Assembly (NCBI GenBank): GCA_019321725.1
Contig: CM033121.1
Span: forward strand, 992,001-1,056,000
DNA from: Paulownia fortunei
Taxonomy: Eukaryota > Streptophyta > Magnoliopsida > Lamiales > Paulowniaceae
Reading direction: 5' to 3'
DNA: 64,000 nucleotides
Every line of letters begins with the position of its first letter. Position 1 is the stretch's first letter. Below, piece by piece: positions 44,647 to 58,200 of this stretch. The translations under genes and the position numbers were made by a program. Under the pieces are notes generated by a model. It saw only the letters and a list, made by a program, of their open reading frames with translations, ran no database searches and was not told the origin of the DNA.

Positions 44647-44706
44647 TTTGGAAATCGCGGGTTTGGGAAGAGTTCTGATGGTGATGATAAAATGCAGACA
44701 CAGTCC

Positions 44707-44749
44707 AAACCCTAATTTCTTTCCGAGCTCAAGTATCAGTAAAACCCTA
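44707..44749 (-). promoter_or_regulatory. Two telo-box motifs upstream of lysyl-tRNA synthetase
   Basis: AAACCCTAA at 44707-44715 and AAACCCTA at 44742-44749, about 60 and 100 bases before the start codon of the minus-strand gene. Telo-boxes (AAACCCTAA) are known in promoters of plant translation genes, which fits a tRNA synthetase. Function here is inferred from position. Confidence 0.5.
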
Positions 44750-44806
44750 GGGACTTATATTTTTAACTGACGCTATACAAAAAATGTATGTATTGATGGA
44801 CATTGG

Positions 44807-44899
44807 GCTTTGGGTTCATTTCGGATCACAGGATTTAGTCTGAGCTTTGGTTTCATTTTGGGTCTTGTGATTTAGTCTGGACTTTGGTTGAGTCTGGGC
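44807..44899. repeat. 37-38-bp imperfect tandem repeat
   Basis: Unit 1 (44807-44843) and unit 2 (44844-44881) both begin GCTTTGG, contain TTCATTT and end GATTTAGTCTG; a partial third unit (CTTTGGTTGAGTCTGG) follows. It lies just upstream of the synthetase promoter. Confidence 0.75.
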
Positions 44900-47800
44900 T
44901 ACTCAAAGAGACAATGAGGGATTATGAGCTAAAATTAGATTAGAATACGATGATTAAATATACATTGAATTATTAAATGCTGATTAAAATGCATAATTGA
45001 GTTTTTATGCTTAAAATTACAGTTTGAGTTAAATTTCTAATTTTAATCAAGTATTCTACTAAAAAGATTGCTTTACCATTTCCATAGAGTCAATTGTATA
45101 ATGTGTCTAACGCAAGCACACAATATATCTTAGGCCATCTAATAATGGACATGTTCTTAAACGATTGCTCTCTAATAGCTCATAAAATATTTGTGCTAAG
45201 CTTCCACTTTTGTCCCTCAAAATAATGCGTGCAAAAGAAAGTCTTACTAAAGTTTTAAGAGAATCATTTGTTTTCGCATTTATAAAATTGAAATGTCTTG
45301 CCACACACCACTAAGGGTAGTCCAAACAAAAAGGTAACCGAGTTTGATATTACTCAAGATAATAAAAAAACAATCATTTTTAAGTGCAGTATGTAGCGAT
45401 GGATTCATCCTTTTATTAATAATTACGACTCAATTCAAAATTGTAACTCCAATTGACTTGTGAAAATTTGGATTTCCAATTTTGCAGTAAGGGCAAGATT
45501 GTAATTCCACTTCCCATATTAATCAAAAATAATAAAAAGGGCAAAAGGGATGAGAAAAATCTTCGGCATTTATCACTACACTTTGGGTTAAATTTCGAAA
45601 ACACCTACACTATAAAATATAAGTATAACTCACAATGATAATTTCACGTGAAGTACCATCAGCATAACTCACCTCATATTCTTGAATTAAAATATAAATA
45701 CTCCATTCAATCTATAATAAAAAAATAATATACTATCTATTACTCTCCAAATATAAGACTAAAAAAACTTTACAGTCAAGGGTTTAATCAAAGAACTAAC
45801 ATTTGTTCATTTAATCCAACTATTTCAAACTTGCCCATAGAAGGACAACTTCATCGTATGGTCCATGTTACATGTAAATATTTGAGAACCCGTGTCCCCA
45901 AATATGTTTTTGTCTCTCTTTTATCCCGACTCAAATTCTTGCCTTGGAAATGTGCTAAAAATTGAGACCAAGTTTCATAGTCTTCTTCTCACATTTCAGA
46001 CAAGAAATAAAATGTAAAGCTATCATTTGTTGACAATTAGGTTTTGTAATTTAACTTTCACTTTTTGTCTTTAGACCAAATGATTAGTCCTAAGTACAAA
46101 CTTGAATTTTTAATAATGAAAGTAGAGATTCCACCCTTAGAAGAAGTAAAGAACCACTTCAATGAGCAACTTTTTTTGCTTTATTCTGTCACTTTTGAAT
46201 TTTACAATTTCCCATGCAAAATGGGAAATATGACCATAATCTACTTTCTTTGTCATTACAAATTTTTATTAAGGTGTTTTTGGCTAAGATTGGAAAGGAA
46301 ACGTAATATGTAGAATACAATAAGTTTTTATTACAACCTACATAAGATTTTATCTTAAAAAGTTGTTAATAATATAAGCTCCAAGCAATTAGTAAAGGTA
46401 ATTACTCATTTGTTTATTTAAAACAATGTGCTCATAAGATCTTTCAAAAATATTCCAAGTCTTTCCATAACTTAATATTCTTAACATATTATTTTAGGTT
46501 ATATACGTTATTTTAAAAATCATAACCGGGAACATTGCACAATAAGTAAATTTAAATAAATTCATTTTAAAACTATTATATTTTTTATGAATTTGACAAT
46601 AAGATAAAAATTTACCTAATGAATCAAATATTTGTCAAGATTTAGTTCTTGTACTTCAAGAGAAGAGATCATATTCGTACCCATCAAAAATCATTACCAA
46701 AAAGGCTAATTAAACCAGCTGTATTATTCACATTTCATTTGTTAACAATTTCGAATTAATTAATGATGTTTGACTGCTAATTTATTTATTAGTACCAAAA
46801 GAAGTGAAAGTGGCACTTTTTGTCAGAAGTCCTGGAGACGAAGACAAATGCGCCTTTAGGCAACCCGGAGTGCTGAAACGGTTCCCCCACTACTAAAAGA
46901 GTTATTCAATTGCATATCATTAATTTCTTATTAATATCCATTATGGTGTAATGTTTAATTGAAACTTTAACTTTAAAAAATCAACTAATTTGAGCTAAAA
47001 GTAAGACTGAAAAACAAATCCATTACTCAAAATTTAAATCGAGATTGGTCGTTTAAAGTTTATTTAAGTTGAATTAGTTAATTTAATAAATTAAATTTAA
47101 TATTTTTTTTATTTGATAAATTTTGAAATTGAACTTGACTCGATTAGTAAAAAATAATAAAAAATATATAAAAACTTCAAATTATTCAAAATCGATTCAT
47201 TTTTGATTGAATTTAAAATTGTTCAAATCCAATTTGATAAATTATCAAACCAAATTCAGATACACTCTTTAAAATTTAATAAAATTTTAAATAAATTTAA
47301 ATAATAACGTATTTAATTCGACTTAATTCATTTACCCATCAAGCTAAAAATATCTTTTAAAAAATATGAACTACTTGATTTGTGGCAATCTTGAAAATAT
47401 TTTTCATAACAAAGAAAAAAAATACTTATTTTTTTCATAATTATTTTATAAACAAGCGTCAAACTTGTCAATAGATTATTCATGTCTATTTTTCAACTCG
47501 GTCAACATTTGATTCGAATTCCACCAAGTATATATGGATATTGATATGTTTTTACATTAATTAATTATTATTAATTATTGCTTATAAGTTATTATTTGAT
47601 AACTTTTGTTGATTTATTACTAGCTTATATCAAATGTAATGATTTATTAATTACTTCTCTAAAAAAAAAAACAGTAAATATTTTTTTCCATGCTTGACCT
47701 CTGAAAATAGAGTCATAACTTTTGCTTATATTTGTGTTCTTTTTGTCACATCTATTCAGTGCCACAGTGCTCTGAATGCACTTTACCTGCATCTGAACAA

Positions 47801-49048
47801 ACGTTACATAGACACTTTTCAGTTCTTACCTCCTCCTCCACCAATGTCTTGTATGGGGTCCCATCTCCTCAATGGTTCTATTTACAGCAATCCCAATTTA
47901 GTTTTTGGTCAATAATGTATTACAACATATAAATTTCTTTATTTTCAACGTCTTATATAGTATTAAATCATATTTTCCCATAAGCTTAATATTTCTAGAT
48001 TAAATAGGTTAATGAAATTTATTGGATTATTGTAATGATAATTTTGTAATGTATAGTCAAAATAAGGAGATTTTTAAGATTTTACAAATACTCCAAGACT
48101 TTTTCTCTTTTTTTTTATAAAGTAGTTTTGAAGTTTCTAAAAGTTTCTTTTTATTTTATAAGTCCATCTCTTAAATTTTTAATTTATTTACTAATGTACG
48201 AGAACAAGTAACAAAAATTAATTTGAAATGGACTAGCTTAATTTATTTACTTGAGTTTAGTAGTAAATTATTTGGTTCTAGCAAACCAATGTGTTTGGAC
48301 ATGTCACATGTTTTAATTTTCACAAGTGTATCAAATCTAACCAATATGGACTTGTTTAAAATATAACGTCATTAAGTTACAATATATTGAGTGAATAATA
48401 TATTAATTGTGTGAATGATTAATAAATATTTTTTTTATAAAAAAATTAATATTTATTTATTATCTAAATATTTAATAAATAATATATAAAATATAGCATA
48501 AATATTAATTAATTGTTGTGAAAAAATGAGATCTCTATGAAAACTTTCCAACAAACCATTATAATAATTAATGCCAACTACTACTATAGGGAGATTGCTA
48601 ATTAAAGGGGTGACCTCACGATCACATATAACTGGTATGAAAAGCATAAATTAATAACTAATATTGACTCGTTTATATTATATATATAAAGCTAAAAATT
48701 ATCTTAATTTAAATCTGGGCCTTCCATTATAACTTTATTATCTTTAAATTTTTATCTAAATAATTATTGAATAAAAATCTCGAATAAAAATTATGTACTT
48801 AATCAAGTGCATTACAGCGGGCTAAAGCAACAATACTACCATGTTGTCTCCTTCTCTAGACTTGCTGAAAAAAAAAATGAAAAAGAAAAAAAACATCGTT
48901 AATTAGTACCAAATTCCTTAAACCATTTCCTCATTAATTACACCATTCAGGCCTTCTTCCCCCTCTACTCTCTTCATCAGTACTCTCTCACCTGCACTCA
49001 CTGGGTCTCTCTTCCCTTCCTCACACACACACACAATACATACCAACA
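44900..49048. other. AT-rich intergenic region and LRR kinase promoter
   Basis: About 4.1 kb with no credible gene. The part 46990-47330 has phrases such as TGAACTTGACTCGATTAG and CAAAATCGATTC that resemble worn plant repeat DNA, without clear ends. A short GC-richer block lies at 46800-46890. The last 160 bases, with CT-rich runs, TTCCTCACACACACACACA and an ATG context of CAACAATGGC, form the leader of the LRR kinase. Confidence 0.45.
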
Positions 49049-52040
49049 ATGGCGGCAGCAGCAGCAAAACTAAAACCAAACCCTTTAACCACCGTCCTGT
49101 TCCTCTTCTTCCTCCATTGCGCCGCTGCATCAAACCACCCCGACACCCAACCTCTCCTCCTCTTCAAATCCACCGCCGACCCCAACGACGCCATTCTCAC
49201 CTCCTGGAACTCATCCTCCGATCCATGCACAACTAACTCATGGGTCGGAGTCTCGTGCCTTCACAACCGTGTCGCTCGTTTAGTCCTCGAAAACATGAAT
49301 CTTCAAGGCTCTTTCTCCCAATCCCTCACTTCCTTAACCCAACTCCGGGTCCTCAGCCTCAAGCAAAACGGATTTTCGGGTCAAATCCCGGATCTTTCCA
49401 ACCTCACTAGTCTTAAACTCCTTTTCATTTCTCACAACCATTTCTCCGGCGACTTCCCGGTCTCGTTATCTTCTCTTTCGAAACTCTACCGTCTTGATCT
49501 GTCTTACAATAATTTTTCGGGGAGTATACCCTTGAGCATGAATCGGTTGACACATTTGCTGACGTTGAGACTAGAAGAAAACTGGTTCACTGGTCCCATT
49601 TCGGGTTTGAACTTACGGAACTTGCAGGATTTTAATGTGTCGGGAAATGGGTTGACGGGGGAGATACCGGGTTCGCTTTCGGCTTTCCCAGTGTCGTCAT
49701 TTTGGAACAACCCGAATTTATGTGGGCCACCGTTGGAGAAATGTAAGGTGGTTTCGAGCAACCCGACCCGGCCTGGTGGGGCAATGGCGTCGCCGCTAAG
49801 CCCGAGGACAACTGTTGCGTCTTCTCCAACCGCAATGCCGGCGGAGACAAATCCGCCCGCCAAATCCGGAAATACTCACCGGAGTAAAATCAGCTCGTTA
49901 GCCATAATTGGCATAATAGTCGGAGATGTTTTGGTTTTGGGGTTAGTTTCTTTGCTTCTGTATTGCTATTTCTGGAGGAACTACTCTAGTAAATTAACGT
50001 CAGGAAAAAGTAGCGGGTCCCAACTGGAGAAAATAGTGTATTCTTCGAGCCCGTATCCAAACCCGGCCCAATCTGGATACGAGAGGGGCAAGATGGTATT
50101 TTTCGATGGGGAGAGGAGGTTTGAGCTGGAGGATTTGTTAAGGGCTTCGGCGGAAATGCTGGGGAAAGGCGGATTTGGGACGGCTTATAAGGCGATTTTG
50201 GATGATGGGAATGTGGTGGCAGTGAAGAGATTGAAGGATTTGAATGTGAATGGCAAGAAAGAGTTTGATCAGCAAATGGAGGTGCTGGGAAGACTTAGGC
50301 ATCCGAACTTGGTTGGTTTGAAAGCTTACTATTTTGCTAGGGATGAGAAATTGTTGGTTCATGATTACATGCCTAATGGCAACTTGTTTTGGCTGCTTCA
50401 TGGTAAGCATTTTTCACCTCTGTTTTGCTGTTGCATTATGAAGTATGGTGTATTACCTTTAGATATTGGACTGGTTTGGGAGTGATGGTGGGGATAATGT
50501 TAAAATTTCAAAGTGAGTATAAAAATATTAAGTGTAGGGAGTGATTATGTTAAATAATGGCATGTTGTCACATGGGGCTCTGATTTTTACTTCTGTTGTT
50601 TTACTCCTCAGTTTATTCTTTATCTTAGATGCTTATGACTTAGCTTTGCATGTGGAATCTGTAGTAGAAATGCCATTTTAGGGGTTGGATTCCAAGGCCC
50701 CATTATGTATGCTGAAGTAGTGGGAGATGATCTCATCATAGTGGAAAATATAAGGACAATGATAATGGGAAGCTGTAGCTATGTCGACTATTTAGTGTGC
50801 ATGTGTGGGTAGAAACGCCATGCACCTCAAATTGGCTTAGCTATGATCATTTGTTTCTTAGCTAGTTATGCTGTTCTTGTTGCTTGGAGCTCTTCGCTCC
50901 TGAATACTGCCGCTCCTGAATACTGCTTACTGTTGCAGTGCGATAGGTTCAAAAAATTTGCTAATAATTTAACCTTTTCCTTGTTACCACTGTCCCATCA
51001 TTCTCTCTCTTTTTAGGCTTAAAAGAAACTGGATAAAAGATTTCTCTCTTTTTAGGCTTATGAAACTGATGATAAAACATGTATTGGGATATTAGTAAAC
51101 TGAAGATGAAAGCATAGATCTTTATGGCTTAAGAAACTGAAGATAAAGAATGTATGTGGAATCTGGGATATTAATAAAGAAATTCTGCTAATAAGAAATG
51201 CATGGTAGGTTATCAACTTTTGTTTGGCTTAGGACCATGCTATATGATTAAGCCACACAACAACAACAACCACCACGCCGTAGTCGTTACTTACTAGTAA
51301 CTGTGGTGGTTTGAAACATCTATTTTGTGCTTTGGGTGAAGTTTGATAGATATTTTCTGTGAATCTTTACAGGCAATAGAGGCCCCGGGAGAACTCCATT
51401 AGACTGGACCACGAGACTAAAGATCGCAGCAGGGGCGGCTCGAGGATTGGCCTTCATTCACAACTCATGCAAATCCCTTAAGCTCGTGCATGGTAACATC
51501 AAATCCACAAACGTTCTCATTGAGAAGGCTGGCAATGCCAAACTATCTGATTTTGGCCTCTCAATTTTTGTATCTCCTTCTTCGGTCCCAAAATCCAATG
51601 GCTACCGTGCCCCTGAAGCAGCATTGGATGGTCGAAAACTAACCCAAAAATCTGATGTGTATTCCTTTGGGGTCCTATTATTGGAGCTGCTAACCGGAAA
51701 ATGCCCCTCTATAGTTGACAATAACGGTCCTGGCATGGGGTACAGTGGGGTTGTTGATTTGCCGAGGTGGGTGCAGTCTGTTGTGAGAGAGGAGTGGACA
51801 GCTGAGGTGTTCGATTTGGAGCTTATGAGGTACAAGGACATTGAAGAGGAAATGGTGGGGTTGTTGCAGATAGCGATGGCTTGTACCCAGGCTTCACCAG
51901 ATCAAAGGCCAAAGATGAACTATGTAGTGAAAACGATAGAAGAGTTACGAGGAGTGGAAGTATCACCATCACATGAAACTCTTGATTCAGTTTCAGAGTC
52001 ACCGTCCGTTTCTGAAGACACATGCAGAGCGAGTGAATGA
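49049..52040 (+). CDS. LRR receptor-like kinase, At1g68400-like, altered catalytic loop
   Basis: Plasma-membrane receptor-like kinase with a short leucine-rich ectodomain (LRR III type). Exons 49049-50402 and 51373-52040 (phase 1, 970-nt intron) give 673 residues. Order: signal peptide (about 1-28), LRRNT ([23 protein letters not shown]), five or six LRRs from about 75 to 205 ([32 protein letters not shown]), the C-terminal cap [12 protein letters not shown], a Ser/Pro/Thr-rich linker, a membrane helix ([22 protein letters not shown]), a juxtamembrane part and the kinase. The glycine loop [12 protein letters not shown] and lysine VVAVKRL are present, as are LSDFGLS and GYRAPEA, but the catalytic loop reads [12 protein letters not shown]: both Arg and the catalytic Asp of HRD are replaced. 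The kinase is therefore probably weak or inactive and may act as a scaffold, as known for several LRR III members. The C-terminus [17 protein letters not shown] fits At1g68400-like proteins. Confidence 0.93.
51003..51185 (+). repeat. Degenerate tandem repeats in the LRR kinase intron
   Basis: TCTCTCTTTTTAGGCTTA occurs twice about 39 bases apart (near 51004 and 51043). A longer unit with GGCTTA-AAACTGA-GATAAA and GGGATATTA-TAAA is seen near 51054 and again near 51126. All lie inside the intron. Confidence 0.6.
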
Positions 52041-53157
52041 TCAATGTCTAGCCGTGCAAGAGCTTGTTCCCGTTTGTTTAAAGTTTTGTATTTAGTAGGT
52101 TTTGGGGCACAAATGTTTTAAGTGTTTAGTCAGGTCGTTGCAATTGGGTTATAACCTGGAAAGGTCTTGAACCTTGATGATATGTGAGCTATATACTTGA
52201 ACTGCAACTGCATTTTGTTTTTTATTTTTATTTTTGTGTGTAAGGAGTAGATTAAATTCCATTATAAGAATCTTTGTCCGTTGTCATTAGGAAGAATTAC
52301 AAATTTACCCCTTCCATTATACGAAATTAGCAAAACCCGCCAATAAGGAAATAGTAAAAACACTTCCTCTCACTGGATAGATTGAAATTAAATTCATACA
52401 TTTTCCAAAAATAAATAAATAAAAACATTGTGAGTATAAATGTCGAATGCTGGACTTGGGCACAATTATGTTGAGTCCTGAACTCTTTTAAGGTCCAGTA
52501 ATCGAACAACGAGCTCAAGAAGCCTATAGCAGACCAACAATTGTACTTGTTCCGCTCGTATGTTCTCAGTTCACACCATTTTTTTAGGATTTTAGTACTC
52601 CATGTCATCTTAAAAAATAAAGGCCCAGCCTAGAACACTTGGTTCATTTGGTATATGAAAAACTTGGTTCAATTTTCACGGTTTCTAATATTGTACATGT
52701 GTTTAGTTAGTTTGATTTCTCTCGAGATTTTCCACAATGACAATTTCTCTCGAATGTGGGACTCTCTATCTTCTTGGGTGGATTTTCTTATCCATAAAAA
52801 GGATTCTCTTTCACGGCGACTCCCCCAAGAGAGGGCATCACCATAGTAATGATTCAATAATAGACTATGGTTTCTTCTGAGGAAGACCATAAGTTGTTAA
52901 CAGGCGTATCCACACTGTTACAAGGGTTATTAAAGTTTATATTTTCCAAGAATTGCATTTTAATAAGATTGATGGCAATTAATTAATAACCAATAACACG
53001 AGAAGTTGTATATCCAAATAATCGGAAATTTAAATAAAGAGTTTTCCAGCATTTGAATACAATGTAATACAAATTACAACCATATGTTATACAATATTTT
53101 TTCTTCTTATTTTCTTCTAAAATCAAATAAGGGATAGCATTCCAAGATTTCAAGCAT
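52041..53157. other. Convergent intergenic region
   Basis: Holds the 3' UTR of the LRR kinase (left) and of the glycosyltransferase (right). The middle, 52620-52900, has scattered T-rich text with no recognised gene or repeat. Confidence 0.5.
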
Positions 53158-54642
53158 TTAAGGATTAAAGCCTAGTAATTTTGGGGCAATCCTAAGCAAA
53201 GGTTGTAAAGTATCAGGATGAAACTTTCTTGCAAAGAGAAAGCAAATTGAGCTCATCCCACCATTGTAGGTGCAGTTGAATCCATTTCGAATGCGGCCCA
53301 GAAACCCTTCTGTGATATAATTTCTCCTAAACATAGTAGGATGTGAGCCACCTCCAGACCAATCAGTCCAAGTAATGGTCCCATTTGTTGTTAAATTAGA
53401 GCAAACTTTGGTTACTAGGGTTGGCAAGTAATGTTCATCCATGTAACATGGTGGCATGCAATGGTTTCTAAATATAGGGTAGTATGTGACATCTGAGACT
53501 ATGGCTAGGGCAAGTTCCCTATTGGCTTCAAACCATTGAGAGCCTTTGCGCCAATCGGATAATGTGATTGTGGGCCACATACGCTTGTTGTATCGGCCTC
53601 GGCCGATGGGCCTGGGGTCGTCGAAGGTGCTGAGAAAGCTTTGGTTGGAGTGTATGAGGTAGTTATAGATGGTGGAGAAGTTGAACAAAGGGATGCATGT
53701 TTCTGATAGAAGTACAAATCTTTCATTTGTGAAGTCTAGAAGGGCATTTGCTAGAAGACGTCTTTCTGCATCAATCATGGTTGCCCTTCCCCATTGAACC
53801 AACTGTTAAAAAAAATAAAATGAACTCATTAATTTACGACTAGAATATAGAACACTTCACATATATTTCATGCATGTATAAGTTTCTATAATTTGGATCT
53901 TTTATTTTAATTTTGTGTTGCATATGACACATACGCGTCATGCATATAAAATATGTTTTTAAATATATACTTGAAATTACTCATATACACATAGAGTATA
54001 TGTGTGATGTGCAATACAAGATGTAATACAAAATTACAATAAAAGATCTAAACTGACATTTGTATGTGTATATGCGCACACGTGTGTCTACCTTGCTAGG
54101 TATTCCGCGCTTGTAGAACACTGATGACTTGGGGGCTCATAGGTGAACTCCGGCAAGGTATGGAGGTAGATTGAGAAGAGCCCTTCATGTCCTTTAAAGA
54201 ACATCTCCCAAAGTGGCGCCAATGGTAGTCTTCCCCTAGTCAAGAACATGAATGCTACTTTTGGTGTTCGATTGAAAGGATACTTAACGATACGAGGAAC
54301 CATTGAGGCCCTCCACATCAATTCTTCGTCGTTCATGGAATGCCAAAGATCTTCAGGAGATATCCATGCCCTCAACCCGTATATCGTGTTTGCACTATTG
54401 CATTGTTGCATGCATGGATGGTGTGAAGATGGAGAAGAAGAAAAGAGTGGAGGAAATGCATTGAGAGATGAGAAGGATAGATCTTCATATAGCACAAATT
54501 TTTTGAAGTGATCATTGATGATCATTCCTAATACTAAGACAAGAAATGCAATTGACAAACAGAAGACTATTGTTGTAGCAACTTGGAATTTTCCATCTCT
54601 GACTTCTCTTGGGATGCGAATGGAGAGTTCTTTTACAAGCAT
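53158..54642 (-). CDS. GT14 (DUF266, core-2/I-branching) glycosyltransferase with one-base frameshift
   Basis: Golgi type II membrane protein of the plant DUF266 / GT14 family, thought to add sugars to glycans or arabinogalactan proteins. Exons 54642-54092 and 53802-53158 meet at a GT-AG intron. The N-terminal cytoplasmic tail is followed by one membrane anchor ([20 protein letters not shown], about residues 20-41) and a stem. Branch-domain landmarks are [94 protein letters not shown] and [12 protein letters not shown]. Near the end of exon 1 the frame breaks: after YEPP the given frame reads SHQCSTSA and stops, while the neighbouring frame reads [12 protein letters not shown] as the family requires. 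One base is missing at or next to the run of five G at 54131-54135 (C on the gene strand). Corrected, the protein has 398 residues. Exon 2 begins with the conserved [14 protein letters not shown]. Confidence 0.85.
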
Positions 54643-55289
54643 GGTGATTTATGCTCTTTTTCATTGTGAAGGAGACAAATCCTTTGGAATGCATTTCTTA
54701 TTATGAACAAGAATGGAGGGCCTTGCACAACCCCACATGGGAAGTATTAACATAAACAAGAATGGTGTGTGTGTTTGTGGGGGTGGTGTTACTCAATGCT
54801 ATCATTGTTTAAGAAGATTTCTGCTGCAAAAGTGATGATTGCAAAAGAACGAGTGCTGAAACCAAACGAGGGAAATGGGGGAGGCTTTGCAGTGTCATGT
54901 GTTGCAGCAGTGAAAAATGCATGTTTGATAGGGGCATTCCCACGCTAGCCATTGGTTACCTGAATCAATCTAATTATTTTTCACTAAGGACAAAATAAAA
55001 AATAAAATAAGAGCTTTCATTATTAATATATTGAACAAATTAATTACGTGAACTCACAAAACACAATTAACCTCTGAAAGAAAGCACAAAATTTAGCCTC
55101 TATTCTATAAATGTTACACTAATGTGATTTTTATCCAGGAATAATTTGCATGGTGAAGAAAGAAGGAAACTGTCCTATAAAACATATAATTTTGACGGAA
55201 GCAAGTTAAATAAAACTTTTTTGCAAATACTCTGATGATACAACAGAGCATAGTGTACTAATATTCTTCAATTTTTCTGCGGATTACAC
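54643..55289. other. Intergenic region between glycosyltransferase and hydrolase
   Basis: Promoter and leader of the glycosyltransferase on the left (GT-rich tract near 54760-54785), 3' UTR of the hydrolase on the right. No gene is seen. Confidence 0.5.
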
Positions 55290-58200
55290 CTACACGGTTT
55301 TCTTTGAACTAAATATCTCTCGAACGGAGTACAGAACAGCAATAGCAGCCACTGCCCCTGCACCCAGAACTTTAATTATCTGTAGATGATTATGTTTTAT
55401 GGAGAGAGCACTACATAGATATTCCCATATCCATCGCGAAAAGAAATTCAGCTTACAAGTCGATTGAAATCTCTGCATTGAGAATTCCTGGACATGACAA
55501 AGCAGAAGAGCGCGAGGTCAAGCACAAGCACACAGGGAGAGAGCCAAAAAAACCAGGCAATTTCTGTTCAAATAATTTTCAAGATAACATTATTTCAATC
55601 TAATTATTTGTAATAGGGAAGTTCTCCAACCTAAGATAAGATAGTGTTGGCAAGGTCTTAAAACAGTAGCTTTCCTCATGCTCATATTTTACCCAGACTT
55701 CCTGCGAGTTCGGCTAAACTGCCGTTGAAATTCTCTAGAGAGAAATCCTGCATGTTTCAGGGAAAGTTTGGAGTCTATTTCAATAAGCCAGTTCCAGTGC
55801 ACAGAATACTTCGACTTTATGCCAGAATATATATGCATAATAAAAGCAAATCATAAAACAGAACAAGCATACATGCCTAGTTTGATTAGCTAGTTTCTAT
55901 CCAACTTAAGGGGGATAGAAAACTAGTGCTTATTTATCAAATGTGAATTTTAGAATGTTAAGTTCATTCATGACTTCTTTCCTCCTAGGTACTTAAATTA
56001 CATCTACTGTTTTTTTTTCTGAACTCTTTCATTCTCAAATGACGAAAAGGTCATTGACATGGTCAACAGTTTTCTATTTAGGGAGTTTTAATCCTTCTAC
56101 AATTAGAAGATCTAATGTGTCAGATTACTAGAGTATTTATGTTGTTTCCTTGGCCTCAAAGAGGAAATTTATGTCAAACCACATAATGTTACACATAATC
56201 ACAGGACAGAAGGCATGCATTTAGTAATAGTAAGTGAATAAGTGACTGTGAGATGAATTGCATAAGAAGAACCCTTCAAGGGGTAGCACCCTTAAGATCG
56301 GCTCAGGTATACCCAAGAAGGATTCTACAAGAAAGGCCAATGACTGTTACCTGTGGTAATTTATTCTGCAGGGCAAGGTGATCCACATGGAGTCTCACAT
56401 TTGATGCAGCATGAATCCATAGACTGCGATCAACATCAGCATATGTATATGCAACAATGTCAAACAATGTTTTGGCTCCATCTTCTATGGCTTTTAAGAT
56501 GGTAGATTCTCTATTTCTGCGGTTTCTGAAATTTCGAAAAAAGACATGATAAGAATGAGAAAAAGCCTATAATGAAACTATCATGCCATGGAGTTATGTA
56601 CTGTCAGGGATTCTATCTCTTACTTAAGATACCCACAGAGCATGTGCTTTGGCCACATATTTACTCTACCATGCATAGGAATTAGTACATGCGGAGAGAG
56701 ATCCATAAACTTGTATGTTGTTCGAAAATAATCCTGCAAAAAAGAACAAAGATTTCAAACCAACAAGATCTCTTGTAAAAAGAATAATTAATCAATATAA
56801 TTGGTCCTTTGATGAAGTGAGTGAATAATAAGTATATGGGAAAGCCCATGACCTCGCAAACCACTATGTCCACATGGTGCTGGATATGAAAATAGGCCTC
56901 TGTACCATGATACTGCATATTTAGTTTAGATTTGCAATATGGACTTTGAACATGCTGTACGACCTTTACCTTCTGAATTTTTGGATTGAAGGAAGATGCT
57001 CAATTTTCAGATATTTATCAACTTACAATTGAGTAACATGCTGGCTATCTCTTCAATTGGATAAAATACCATTGTTCATTATCTTAACAACATAGATGAC
57101 GGTCCTAGCCAAGTTAAAAACGAAAAATTCAATAGACTCGTGTAATTAACATGTGAAAATACAAATGCCTAATACTCTCAAAATCAATCTAATATCCAAT
57201 TACATATAGAGGCAAAGTTTACGAGTTCCTTGTGCATGATTCGTAATGGGCATAGGCATTCCATAAATTGCACAAAACGATAGTTCTGAGTAAACTTACA
57301 CTCATATTTCCACCAGAAGTAATATCCAAGAGCGCACTTCCTTGGCTGAAATAACACAGATTCATCAGTTCACACATCTCTATTTATTCAGAGATGGAAT
57401 GCTAGAGCCACAATAAGACAATAAAAAGAACATCACTTAAAAGAAATCTTGATAATATATTGCCATAATATTTTTTACTGATTCATGCTGGCAATTTTTC
57501 TTAATACACCTACAGGTCAAGTTCTCGATATGTAAATCAATCAGCGAAATCATTGTATATGCAGGCGCATGTCTCTCTCTCTCTCTCTCTGAATATTCCT
57601 GCATCATAAACAATCCACAATATTCCTATCCAGATTTTTATCTGATAACTTACCCTACACAATGATCCCCAACTATCAATGAGTTAGTAGTGACATGAAG
57701 CAATGCCACATGGCCATCTGTATGCCCCTGATAAGATTTTACCATAAATAAAGAAAAATCTCAGTATGTTCAAAGAAAAGAAGCATAGATTAACATAGTA
57801 TATTGCAAAAAAAAAAAGGAATCAGTTGAATAGTTATAACATACGGCCAAACCAAAAAAGCAAAAGCAAGGTTTAACACAGCAGACAGAAATTATTGAAA
57901 CTATGAGCCAAGGCCTTGCCAGAATAGCACGGTCCACAATGAGCTGCACAACCTCACATTACTCCACAATTATATTGGGGTCAACCTATAGTCCTATCTT
58001 TTTTCACTTTATGAGGCCACATGGAGTTATTAATGAAAAGGTTATGCTAATAAAAAAATGTAATATACTTTAAAGTATAAGTAAATCTAAACATCAGTCG
58101 TAGACAGCCAGATGAATGAGAATGGACCCATAACTAAGCTAAACTTGAGCGAACCATTTGATTTATGAACTCAGGTGATATTTTCCTGGAGGACGATACA

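Noticed and set aside
49504..49863. Open frames antisense to the LRR kinase
   Set aside because: Shadows of the codon bias in the GC-richer first exon; no domain of their own.
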